The position numbers were made by a program, and so were the translations under genes. Below the pieces are notes generated by a model. That model ran no database searches. It was not told where the DNA came from and was given only the letters and a program-made list of their open reading frames with translations. A stretch of DNA of 33,428 nucleotides from Clostridiales bacterium (GTDB lineage: Bacteria; Bacillota; Clostridia; Lachnospirales; WQUN01). Numbering within the stretch: position 1 is the first letter of the stretch; each line of letters begins with the position of its first letter. Shown here piece after piece: positions 24,623 to 31,428 of this stretch. The DNA is taken from positions 1 to 33,428 of the forward strand of contig JAITPB010000046.1 in NCBI GenBank assembly GCA_031289625.1. Direction: 5' to 3'.

Positions 24623-25684
24623 ATGCTGAAAAATAAAATTGTTATTTTAGGAGCAGTGGCAGTATTGGCGGTATCTTTAATCGGCGGGGCGACATACGCG
24701 TGGTTCAGTGCGCAAGCTTCTGCGAAAGTCGGCGGGCTGGCTGGCGATGGAAACGGCGTTGACGGCGGTCTTGTAGCGGGCCATGTGGATCTTTTGCTGG
24801 ATGTTGATTCCTACACCATAGTAGACGGCAACCGCCAGCCGGTTGGTACATCTCCATACATCATTTATCCCGGCGATGTTGTAGACTTTGACGGCAAATC
24901 TCTGGACGATGTTCAGTCTGTTTTAGAGTATAAGCTCACCAATACCTCCGGCACGGCGGTCGTCGCCCGCTTGGATCAAAGAGGCCTTACCGTTGAAAAG
25001 GGAACGAATACCACTTCTTATGGAATTACACAGACTTATCTTGATGTCCGCCAACTGCTTGGCTATAATAACCAGGAAAGTGCCACTGCCAATACATGGT
25101 TCTATTTCGCGAAAAAACCGAGTGGCGGCAATGACCCCTATCGTTATGTAGACATCCAGAAGCTGACAAGCTATAGCTTCAAGAAATACGACATCAGCCA
25201 AGTTGCGGTGGCCGCCTCAGCGAATGGCGTAATGAATGGCAAGAAATTCTATGCTCCGAAGAGAACACTGCCTTTGTTCAAAACGGGTACGCACATCGGC
25301 GTAACAGCGACCAGCGACATAATCATCAGCAACAATCCTGAGCTTCCGAATGATGAGGTTACGATCTTTACGCTCGATAAAGACACGGATAAGGCTCTTA
25401 CATATTTGAAGATGCCTTCCGGCACGTCTGTAACCTTCAAGTTGATTTTGGAAGTAGACCCCCAAGGCGAGGAAGATGAGAACACAGAGGCTATCATCGG
25501 CGACAACGCATATCAGTATGCTGTGTATACTTTGGCTCTGCTGGACGAAGATCAAGAGGATCCGGATAACCTTAAGGATCTGAAACTGTACGCTTATGGC
25601 ACGCAAACCAAAGAAGCGGCTGTCGATCAGTTCTATGGCACTGGAATCTTTGGTCGTCTTCAAACTGGCTTAGGTCTTAAATAA
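24623..25684 (+). CDS. TasA-like fibre subunit, probable major subunit
   Basis: The 353-residue product has the best SipW-type signal of the locus, with a hydrophobic core and GGATYAWFSAQASA, giving a mature start near residue 29. The mature part is beta-rich. YIIYPGDVVDFDGK, YKLTNTSGTAVVARLDQRG, KKYDISQVAV and DNAYQYAVYTLALLDE have counterparts in the downstream paralogue, and the plan resembles TasA/CalY (camelysin-like) biofilm fibre proteins. There is no sorting signal. The gene is monocistronic by appearance, with its own long leader and a strong terminator directly after it. That suits a subunit made in excess over its neighbours. The start follows GGGAGAG. A TasA role is inferred from signal, fold pattern and context. 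Confidence 0.8.
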   Translation: MLKNKIVILGAVAVLAVSLIGGATYAWFSAQASAKVGGLAGDGNGVDGGLVAGHVDLLLDVDSYTIVDGNRQPVGTSPYIIYPGDVVDFDGKSLDDVQSVLEYKLTNTSGTAVVARLDQRGLTVEKGTNTTSYGITQTYLDVRQLLGYNNQESATANTWFYFAKKPSGGNDPYRYVDIQKLTSYSFKKYDISQVAVAASANGVMNGKKFYAPKRTLPLFKTGTHIGVTATSDIIISNNPELPNDEVTIFTLDKDTDKALTYLKMPSGTSVTFKLILEVDPQGEEDENTEAIIGDNAYQYAVYTLALLDEDQEDPDNLKDLKLYAYGTQTKEAAVDQFYGTGIFGRLQTGLGLK

Positions 25685-25727
25685 TTAATCGTTCCGTTCT
25701 GGATCATTTTATTCTGCGTCACATCAG

Positions 25728-25768
25728 AACGCGGCTCGGCGCAAGAGGCCGGGCCGCGTTGTTTTTTA
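25728..25768 (+). terminator. Strong rho-independent terminator after the major fibre gene
   Basis: The 13-base arms AACGCGGCTCGGC and GCCGGGCCGCGTT pair with one wobble around GCAAGAG (25728-25760), followed by GTTTTTTAT. It separates the two paralogous fibre genes. Confidence 0.9.
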
Positions 25769-25809
25769 TGCAGTCTCATATTCAGGCCATGCGGTTAGGG
25801 GAGAAAAGG

Positions 25810-26808
25810 ATGAGAAAGCAGTTTACGATTGCGGTGTTAGGGTTGGCTTTAGTGATTCTGCTGTGCGCAGCCGCCAGCAATCCAACATTTGCCTGGCTGT
25901 CGGACAAAGCGATGATTGCTGTGGAAATGAGCGGTGTTCCAAAAACAGGCAGCGTCACCATTAACCTGAAAGCTGAGGCTTATACAAAGTCAGATGATTC
26001 ATCCGTTCAGTTGGATTCTACCTACAGTATGTACCCTGCCGCCGTTTATCCGGGCGATATTGTGGGCCGGGATGGCCGGGCCATTCCAAATGCCAGATCG
26101 GGCATTCGCTATACCGTGAGCAATCCGTCAGGACGGGATGTAATCGCCAGGGTGAATCAAAAAGGCGTACAATTTTCTGACGTTTCACCCGCCAATCCAA
26201 AAGTTTCACATGTGGAATTTCGGATTTATCAAATTCATTCTGATTACCTTGAAAACAATGAACTGGGCCCGGATTTTAAAACGCCCGCTGTATATCTCAA
26301 ACACAGCGCGCTGAAAGAGGCCGGTTTTATCCCATATGATATCAGTCAGCTAGATTTTTACAGCCAAAGCGCCCTGCGCTTCCCGCAAAATGGGAATGGC
26401 GAAGATACGATTGGCCTAAGCGTCTCCGCTGACATTCAATTGGAAGACGGCGTGCAGTTGATAAACTATTCAGGCACGCAAAGCGCCATGGATCCTTCGC
26501 AGTGGATTTTTCTGTACCTGCCAGCCGGCAAAACAGCGTCTTTTACCTACGAGTTTACCGTCAATCCCATTATGTCCGCTGGCAATCCAGGCGTTAATGC
26601 GTTTAACAATCTCTATCAATATGCTGTGCTTACACTGCAATTGAGCGAGGGGAAAGACGCTTCGGGCAATTTTAGAACGGATGAAAATGGCAGCCCCTTG
26701 CTGGAGGCTTATGCGCTGGAGCCCTCGAATGAAGCTTGTAAATCATTTTTTGGAGAAGACGCGGCCAATCAAATTAAAGCGGCTATCAACAGCGTCCTGC
26801 GTTGGTAA
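25810..26808 (+). CDS. TasA-like fibre subunit, paralogue of the upstream gene
   Basis: This 332-residue protein is clearly related to the preceding one. It shares a YPGDIVGRDGRAIP segment, SNPSGRDVIARVNQKG, PYDISQLDF and NLYQYAVLTLQLSEG in the same order. Its signal ends in NPTFAWLSDKA, a variant of the SipW motif with FAWLS in place of YAWFS. ATG 25810 follows GGGGAGA at normal spacing. An earlier in-frame ATG would place translation inside the terminator. It lies behind that terminator, so it probably depends on readthrough and would be made at a lower level. A minor or specialised subunit is likely. Confidence 0.78.
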   Translation: MRKQFTIAVLGLALVILLCAAASNPTFAWLSDKAMIAVEMSGVPKTGSVTINLKAEAYTKSDDSSVQLDSTYSMYPAAVYPGDIVGRDGRAIPNARSGIRYTVSNPSGRDVIARVNQKGVQFSDVSPANPKVSHVEFRIYQIHSDYLENNELGPDFKTPAVYLKHSALKEAGFIPYDISQLDFYSQSALRFPQNGNGEDTIGLSVSADIQLEDGVQLINYSGTQSAMDPSQWIFLYLPAGKTASFTYEFTVNPIMSAGNPGVNAFNNLYQYAVLTLQLSEGKDASGNFRTDENGSPLLEAYALEPSNEACKSFFGEDAANQIKAAINSVLRW

Positions 26809-26827
26809 CAGCATATGGCGGAATCGG

Positions 26828-26855
26828 GGCTGGATAAAATCCGGCCTTATTTTTT
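26828..26855 (+). terminator. Rho-independent terminator after the second fibre gene
   Basis: GGCTGGAT and ATCCGGCC pair with one wobble around AAA (26828-26846), followed by TTATTTTTT. It lies 19 bases after the stop. Confidence 0.85.
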
Positions 26856-26884
26856 ACCTTTTTTAATTGGGTTTTACAAGATTT

Positions 26885-26912
26885 TTGCTATTGTTAGACA
26901 TTACTCTAAATT
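26885..26912 (+). promoter_or_regulatory. Weak candidate promoter for the zinc-ribbon genes
   Basis: TTGCTA (26885-26890) and TAAATT (26907-26912) are spaced by 16 bases, behind a terminator and 60 bases before the mini-ORF. Each box is only a partial match. Confidence 0.3.
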
Positions 26913-26971
26913 TGTCTGGATTGCGTCCCCGAAAATACGGATGATCATTAAATTTATGGGAGGAATTAGGA

Positions 26972-27022
26972 ATGACAAATGATTTTTGTCAGGAGTGCGG
27001 CGCGAGGCAGGGAGAGAATTAA
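26972..27022 (+). CDS. 16-residue zinc-ribbon-like mini-ORF
   Basis: This frame encodes MTNDFCQECGARQGEN. The CxxC knuckle and sequence look like the first half of a zinc ribbon. An excellent ribosome binding site (GGGAGG, eight bases before the ATG) supports translation. The stop TAA is one base before the ATG of the next gene. It could be a leader peptide that couples translation, or the remnant of a longer zinc-ribbon protein cut by a frame change. Confidence 0.45.
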   Translation: MTNDFCQECGARQGEN

Positions 27023-27023
27023 T

Positions 27024-27365
27024 ATGGCGGCATACAAACAGCCCTGTATCCATTGCGGCCAGTTTATGGATCGCGACGCACAGCTCTGCCCCAAATGTCA
27101 CAGCCGCAGCCCGTTCGGGTATCACTGCCCATCATGTCTTCGGGAAATCGAAAAGGGGCAGACGGTTTGCACGGGGTGCGGGCGTTCACTGTATGTGACC
27201 TGCCCTGTCTGTCAGCGGCAGACCTTCGTGGATGAACGGTGCGAAGCCTGCGGCGCGGGGCTCATGATCCGCTGCACCAACCCGCGCTGCGGCGAATTAC
27301 AGTTCTTTGAGAACATAAAATGCACCGCCTGCGGCCAGAAAATCAAAAAAGAGTTTGGAGGTTAA
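27024..27365 (+). CDS. Multi-zinc-ribbon protein
   Basis: The 113-residue protein is almost entirely metal-binding knuckles: CIHC, CPKC, CPSC, CTGC, CPVC, CEAC, CTNPRC and CTAC, which can make about four zinc ribbons of the DZANK type. It has no signal peptide or membrane segment, so it is cytoplasmic. Its function is unknown and a protein-interaction or nucleic-acid-binding role is possible. GGGAG lies about eight bases before the ATG. Its stop is two bases before the next gene, whose ribosome binding site lies inside it. It sits between fibre subunits and their signal peptidase without an obvious reason. Confidence 0.75.
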   Translation: MAAYKQPCIHCGQFMDRDAQLCPKCHSRSPFGYHCPSCLREIEKGQTVCTGCGRSLYVTCPVCQRQTFVDERCEACGAGLMIRCTNPRCGELQFFENIKCTACGQKIKKEFGG

Positions 27366-27367
27366 AC

Positions 27368-28129
27368 ATGCTGCAAGCGTTCACAAGAAATTATCGGGAC
27401 AACAGCATCGACGCGGGGTTCCAATTTACCTTTTACTGCGACATCTGCCAGGACGGTTACAAGTCCAGCTTTATCGAAAGCGACACTTATAAAAAGAAAA
27501 AAGGCAGCCGCCTGTTGGGGCAGGGCATCAGCCTCGCGGGGCATCTTTTGGGCGGCAGGGCGCGGGATTTGGGCTACGCCGCCGAGCGCGGGAGCCGCAT
27601 CCTGTCCGAGCGGTTCGAGGGCAAATCCCCTGAATGGATGAAAGAGCATGAACAGGCGTTTACGCGGGCGCAGAACGAGGCCAAGCAGCATTTCCACCGC
27701 TGCCCGTCCTGCAATCAATACGTATGCGACCATTGCCGCAACGAGGACGAGGGTCTGTGCGTCAAATGCGCGCCCCGGCAGGAAATTCTCGTCGCAAAGA
27801 CCCGCGCCGACGCGATGAGACGCAACATCGACGCGGCCGGGCAGACTGCCCGAGTTTGGCAGGGCGCGCTCGAGAGCAAGACCACGATATGCCTCTCTTG
27901 CGGCAAGCCGGCCGGGACGGGCAATTTCTGCAACAACTGCGGGGCTTCCATGGAGTTGAAGGTCTGCCCGAACTGCGGCGCGAAGAACCAGCGGATCGTC
28001 CGCTTCTGCAACAACTGCGGCGCGAATCTCGCCGTTGCCACGCCTGCCGCCAGCGGCAAATGCCCATCCTGCGGTCAGGACAACCTGCCTGGCACAAAGT
28101 TCTGCGGCGGCTGCGGGAGCAAACTGTGA
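27368..28129 (+). CDS. Zinc-ribbon protein with three C-terminal ribbons
   Basis: This 253-residue cytoplasmic protein has an N-terminal domain with a CDIC knuckle and a glycine-rich segment (SRLLGQGISLAGHLLGG), a central CPSC/CDHC/CVKC cluster at about residues 113-140, and three C-terminal zinc ribbons (CLSCGKPAG with CNNCGAS, CPNCGAK with CNNCGAN, and CPSCGQD with CGGCGSK). The glycine-rich piece is amphipathic and may touch membrane or a partner. No enzyme motif is seen. The start has GGAGG at ideal spacing within the end of the preceding gene, so the two are coupled. Confidence 0.75.
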   Translation: MLQAFTRNYRDNSIDAGFQFTFYCDICQDGYKSSFIESDTYKKKKGSRLLGQGISLAGHLLGGRARDLGYAAERGSRILSERFEGKSPEWMKEHEQAFTRAQNEAKQHFHRCPSCNQYVCDHCRNEDEGLCVKCAPRQEILVAKTRADAMRRNIDAAGQTARVWQGALESKTTICLSCGKPAGTGNFCNNCGASMELKVCPNCGAKNQRIVRFCNNCGANLAVATPAASGKCPSCGQDNLPGTKFCGGCGSKL

Positions 28130-28202
28130 TACAGTGCCATAACGAAACGATACGTGTGAAACCATAAGTAAATACTGAATAAAAAGAAAAGGAGCGATTG
28201 CA

Positions 28203-28724
28203 ATGGCATTTTTAGACAAATTGGGCGACTTTGCCCGCAACATAGGGGACAAGGCCAACGACGTCATCGAAGTCACCAAGCTGAACAGCAAAATCAGCTC
28301 GGAGAAAAACGCGATAACCGAGTGTATGTGGCGGATTGGCGAATATTATTATAAAAAACATCAAGCAGGTGAAGCGGACGATTCCGGCGCAGCGGAGCTT
28401 TACGCTGTCATTGACGGACATAACAAGACGATAGCGGACATACAGGCGGAAATCGCGCGTATTCAGGCGGAGAGCGCCGCGCAAGCGCAGGCGGCGCAAT
28501 CGAACCAAGCTACGTTTGCCATTCCTTTGGCCGCGCCTGTGGCCAAGGGAATCACTTGCCCTTCGTGCGGCAAGGTAAATATGCCCGGCACAAAGTTCTG
28601 CTTCGAGTGCGGTTGTAAGCTGGAAATTCCAGCCGCGCCAACGGAACGCCCTTGTCCCGACTGCGGCGCGCAGGTTCCCGCCACGAATAAATTCTGCGTT
28701 AAGTGCGGCTATAAATTTGAGTAA
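28203..28724 (+). CDS. Coiled-coil protein with two C-terminal zinc ribbons
   Basis: This 173-residue protein starts with an amphipathic helix (MAFLDKLGDFARNIGDKAND) and continues with a helical coiled-coil region to about residue 100, including an Ala/Gln-rich stretch. It ends with two zinc ribbons (CPSCGKV with CFECGCK and CPDCGAQ with CVKCGYK). Similar helix-plus-ribbon proteins are common in Clostridia, with unknown function. AGGAG lies eight bases before the ATG. It shares the NxPGTKFC-type ribbon with the upstream protein (DNLPGTKFCGGC and VNMPGTKFCFEC), suggesting common descent. Confidence 0.75.
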   Translation: MAFLDKLGDFARNIGDKANDVIEVTKLNSKISSEKNAITECMWRIGEYYYKKHQAGEADDSGAAELYAVIDGHNKTIADIQAEIARIQAESAAQAQAAQSNQATFAIPLAAPVAKGITCPSCGKVNMPGTKFCFECGCKLEIPAAPTERPCPDCGAQVPATNKFCVKCGYKFE

Positions 28725-28882
28725 GCAAAACTAAAAAAAGCGAAGCGGAGAAAATGAAAGCGGGAAATATTTTTAATAAAACATTGCCCTTCGCATAATC
28801 TATTGTCGGACGCCACCGGATTTTTTATGTCATTGCATCGAGTTAAATAAAAATTCCCATAGAATAATAGAATAAAAAGCGT

Positions 28883-28888
28883 TATAAT
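28883..28888 (+). promoter_or_regulatory. -10 box ahead of the sipW-like gene
   Basis: A perfect TATAAT lies 31 bases before the ATG in an AT-rich region. The best -35 at 17 bases spacing is TAGAAT, a weak match. The rest of the 195-bp gap has no gene I can support. Confidence 0.45.
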
Positions 28889-28919
28889 AAATGCAGCGCC
28901 ATAGGAAGGGAGGATGAGA

Positions 28920-30350
28920 ATGGGAAAAACGATCAGTAAAATTGTCGGAAACGTGTTATTTGCTATTCTCTTGATTCTGATTTTGCTGGTTGTTTTTACC
29001 GCGTTACCATCCGCCAGCTCCAGAAAAGGCACTTACACGTTAGGCGCATACAGCATGTTCAATGTATTAACGCCCAGTATGGTGCCCGAATTTTATCCCG
29101 GCAGTCTTATCTTTGTCCAAAAAGTGCCTGAAAGTGAACTGAACGTGGGCGACGTCATTACCTATTATCCAATAGAAGAAAACACGACGATTTTGACGCA
29201 CCGCATTGTCAGTATTGAGCAGGACGAAATTGGCGATAAACGATATGTGACGCGCGGCGACGCCAATAACATTGAGGATCGCAATCCGATCACATATAAA
29301 GAAATTATTGGCAAGAAGGTGTTTCATCTCAGTCATGTGGGCAGCATACTAACAGCTCTGCGCACGCCTGTCGGCATTGGCGCTGTTGTTGCCATAGCAG
29401 CGGCTTTTTTGATCTTATCAAACCTTCTGGAGAAAAAGAGAAAAAGACAGGAGCACGAAAAAGTGAGAAAAAGCAATTTAGCCAAGCTCTCGAAAGCTTC
29501 CAGGCGTCAAACGCCTGAACCGCTGCAAGACGACCATCCGATTGGTTATCTCGATCTGGAAGAAGGCGAAGAAGATTACCCAAAACCCCCAGCGAACAGC
29601 AGACGCAAACTGACACTGGAGCCAGCCGATTATTCGCGCAAGCCGTCCGCGGCGTCCACAGCATCAAAGGGAAAAAAATTTGAGAAAAGCCTGAGCAGCG
29701 CGTCTAAAAACGCGTCGTCCTTAAAGCGTGAACAGAAAAATGCCAACAGCCAATCATCAGCCAATGAGGCTGTATCCAGGCTTGCATCGCGGCAGAGAAG
29801 GCATGCGGAGAAGGAACCCGGCGCAGAGGTTGTTGGCGGATCAAGCGCGATCCCGGCGATCCAATATCCTACAGGGCCAATCCCGGTGCTCCAATACGAT
29901 GCAGACTCGCTCCCGGCGGACCAGCCGCAATACAACACCAGGCCAATCCCGGTCGTTCAGCCGCAATACAACACAGCGCCAATCCCCGCCGTTCAGCCGC
30001 AATACAACACAGGGCCAATCCCCGCCGTTCAGCCGCAATATAATACAGGGCCAATCCCCGCCGTTCAGCCGCAATATAATACAGGGCCAGTCCCCGCCGT
30101 TCAGCCGCAATATAATACAGGGCCAATCCCGAATAAGCGGCCCGCATCTGAAGAAACTAAAATATATTCCTGGCCTGATGTCAGCGCGGAAAATTCATCC
30201 CAAAAATCAGCGAATCCGCAGGCGATAAGTTTCGCGCGTCAGTCCGAATCTTCAGAAGACGCGCTCACTAAGATTGTACCGATACCCGCGTTTTTCCCCT
30301 CTTTTAACAGTCAAGAGGGTTCATTCGCGAAAGAAGGCGGCGAAAAATGA
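28920..30350 (+). CDS. sipW: SipW-like (ER-type) signal peptidase I with a long repeat-bearing C-terminal tail
   Basis: This membrane enzyme should cleave the SipW-type signal peptides of the fibre proteins upstream. A first TM helix (about residues 6-30) is followed by the catalytic Ser in TPSMVPEFYPGS (Ser53) and a His in ILTHRIVSIE (about His94) in place of the usual Lys. RGDANNIED follows. Ser-His is the ER/SipW type. A second TM helix at about 150-170 precedes a basic KKRKRQ stretch, which predicts that the remaining 300 residues are cytoplasmic. That tail is disordered and contains six 12-residue repeats of the QPQYNTGPIPAV type. Bacillus SipW is about 190 residues, so the tail is unusual. 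ATG 28920 has GGAGG six bases upstream. ATG 28914 abuts that site. The stop overlaps the sortase start. Confidence 0.9.
   Translation: MGKTISKIVGNVLFAILLILILLVVFTALPSASSRKGTYTLGAYSMFNVLTPSMVPEFYPGSLIFVQKVPESELNVGDVITYYPIEENTTILTHRIVSIEQDEIGDKRYVTRGDANNIEDRNPITYKEIIGKKVFHLSHVGSILTALRTPVGIGAVVAIAAAFLILSNLLEKKRKRQEHEKVRKSNLAKLSKASRRQTPEPLQDDHPIGYLDLEEGEEDYPKPPANSRRKLTLEPADYSRKPSAASTASKGKKFEKSLSSASKNASSLKREQKNANSQSSANEAVSRLASRQRRHAEKEPGAEVVGGSSAIPAIQYPTGPIPVLQYDADSLPADQPQYNTRPIPVVQPQYNTAPIPAVQPQYNTGPIPAVQPQYNTGPIPAVQPQYNTGPVPAVQPQYNTGPIPNKRPASEETKIYSWPDVSAENSSQKSANPQAISFARQSESSEDALTKIVPIPAFFPSFNSQEGSFAKEGGEK
29922..30137 (+). repeat. Six tandem 36-bp repeats in the signal peptidase tail
   Basis: The units start at 29922, 29958, 29994, 30030, 30066 and 30102. 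Each encodes a 12-residue variant of QPQYNTGPIPAV. The central units are nearly identical at the DNA level and the outer ones more divergent, and degenerate copies (QYPTGPIPV) lie just upstream. This points to recent expansion by slippage or recombination. Confidence 0.95.
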
Positions 30351-31066
30351 ATCATCATAAAAGCAAATCTAAAAGCAATCATAAAATCAGATGGATGGTT
30401 GGGATTTTGTTGCTGCTGGCCGGTGCGGGGTTTATTGTTTTCCCCTGGGCGCAGGCGAAATTTTTTGACTTTCGGCAGCAGCAGCTGGTCAAAAATTGGG
30501 ACGCTTATGTCCTGCTGAATTCACCTTCTTCTGACCAGCCAGCAGCCGAAGGCGCGGACATTCCATCGCCCGTCGCGGGTCTCAATAATGCCCAGACTCT
30601 GCTTCAATTGGATCAAGATCAGGTTTTTGTGGAAAACGTGCAGCCCTCTTTTGATATAGACGCGCTGCTGCCCTATGTAACAGGCATGATTGTCATTGAT
30701 AAAATCAATTTGCGATCGCCGATTTTAAGCGGCGCGGATATGAACAACCTGAATCTTGGAATTTGCGAGCTTGCGGGCGCGCCGCCGATGGGCAGTGCAG
30801 GAAATTATTGCCTGGCAGGCCATAAAAGCCGCGTCAAAGGCCGGCATTTCAGCCGCTTAAGCGAATTGACCCAAGGAGACATTGTCCAGCTTTCGAATGA
30901 ATTGCTGTCATACGAGTACGAAGTATATGAGACCCTGAAGCTTTCTTCCGACGACATTTGGGTTTTGCAAAATGTAACAGACGACGCCATTCTGACCATG
31001 ATTACCTGCGACTACACGCAGCAACCCGTTGGACGGCTGGCCGTAAGGGCCAGGTTAATCTCATAG
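30347..31066 (+). CDS. Sortase, probable class D
   Basis: The 239-residue protein has an N-terminal membrane anchor (about residues 16-34, after a Lys/His/Ser-rich start) and a sortase domain. The catalytic residues are His159 in LAGHKSRVKGRHFSRL, Cys221 in MITCDYT and Arg230 in GRLAVRARL. The order and the GRHFSRL, ELTQGDIVQL and EYEVYETL segments resemble class D enzymes of Clostridia and Bacillus. The only visible sorting signal in the window is MPPTG in the P/T-rich protein at 23066-24322, the probable substrate. The start overlaps the signal peptidase stop (ATGA), so the two processing enzymes are coupled. A terminator follows. Confidence 0.93.
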   Translation: MNHHKSKSKSNHKIRWMVGILLLLAGAGFIVFPWAQAKFFDFRQQQLVKNWDAYVLLNSPSSDQPAAEGADIPSPVAGLNNAQTLLQLDQDQVFVENVQPSFDIDALLPYVTGMIVIDKINLRSPILSGADMNNLNLGICELAGAPPMGSAGNYCLAGHKSRVKGRHFSRLSELTQGDIVQLSNELLSYEYEVYETLKLSSDDIWVLQNVTDDAILTMITCDYTQQPVGRLAVRARLIS

Positions 31067-31080
31067 CCGCATTATAAAAA

Positions 31081-31116
31081 GCCTTAACAGCCTGTAAGCT
31101 CTGTTGAGGCTTTTTT
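31081..31116 (+). terminator. Rho-independent terminator after the sortase gene
   Basis: GCCTTAACAG and CTGTTGAGGC pair with one wobble around a ten-base loop, followed by six Ts. It is the likely end of the fibre-locus transcript. Confidence 0.92.
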
Positions 31117-31125
31117 GCGTTTTGA

Positions 31126-31168
31126 CACCACCCCGGCGCTGCGCGCCACCCCTCCGCGGAGGGGAATT
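31126..31168. repeat. Dispersed palindromic repeat (CCCCTCCGCGGAGGGG type)
   Basis: This 43-base element holds a GGCGC-TGC-GCGCC hairpin followed by the perfect 16-base palindrome CCCCTCCGCGGAGGGG. From memory, close relatives are scattered in intergenic regions of many bacterial genomes and produce spurious peptides like SPPRRGGAQRRGG, as the minus strand does here. Only one copy is in the window. Confidence 0.6.
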
Positions 31169-31228
31169 AAACAACCCATATTCCTTAACCTGTTGACATT
31201 GAACGCGGAGCTGACAAAAATAAAAAGG

Positions 31229-31274
31229 GGGGCATTGCAAAACCGAATTTTCGGTTTGCAATGTCCCTTTTTTT
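31229..31274. terminator. Long hairpin with flanking A- and T-runs
   Basis: The arms 31229-31246 and 31250-31265 pair over about 17 bases with one bulged A and one wobble. An A-rich stretch precedes and nine Ts follow, so it could terminate in both directions. No gene ends immediately before it on the plus strand, since the sortase already has its own terminator. Confidence 0.7.
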
Positions 31275-31280
31275 TGCATT

Positions 31281-31308
31281 TACGAAAGGGTTTTCGTTCC
31301 CGCGTATA
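31281..31308 (+). repeat. Dispersed inverted-repeat motif, copy 2
   Basis: ACGAAA and TTTCGT arms with a four-base spacer, followed by TCCCGCGTATA, match the copy at 6322-6348 with one indel and few changes. It lies about 70 bases upstream of the ABC transporter -35 box. Confidence 0.6.
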
Positions 31309-31375
31309 GGTACCACCAAGGTAAGAGCTGAGTAACTTTGCGCTGGATTGGATTCACGGCTTCCGCCCAGTTCAA

Positions 31376-31404
31376 TTGATCAGAGACTGGCGGCGTGCTA
31401 TAAT
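31376..31404 (+). promoter_or_regulatory. Promoter of the ABC transporter gene
   Basis: TTGATC (31376-31381) and TATAAT (31399-31404) are spaced by 17 bases. The -10 lies 24 bases before the ATG, giving a very short leader. Confidence 0.75.
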
Positions 31405-31428
31405 GCGAAGAAACAATGGGGGGATTGT

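Noticed and set aside
27362..28291. 309-codon open frame on the minus strand.
   Set aside because: It is antisense to the zinc-ribbon genes, whose regular CxxC pattern and ribosome binding sites show the true coding strand.
28709..29032. 107-codon minus-strand frame across the gap before the sipW-like gene.
   Set aside because: It overlaps the conserved start and promoter of the sipW-like gene and shows no ribosome binding site or recognisable protein.
29922..30137. Regular 36-bp repeats that could suggest a CRISPR array.
   Set aside because: The units are directly adjacent without spacers, stay in frame and encode a peptide repeat within the signal peptidase gene.
31115..31309. Small open frames on both strands in the gap before the ABC transporter.
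   Set aside because: They are translations of the palindromic repeat and hairpin. Peptides like SPPRRGGAQRRGG are a known artefact of such repeats.
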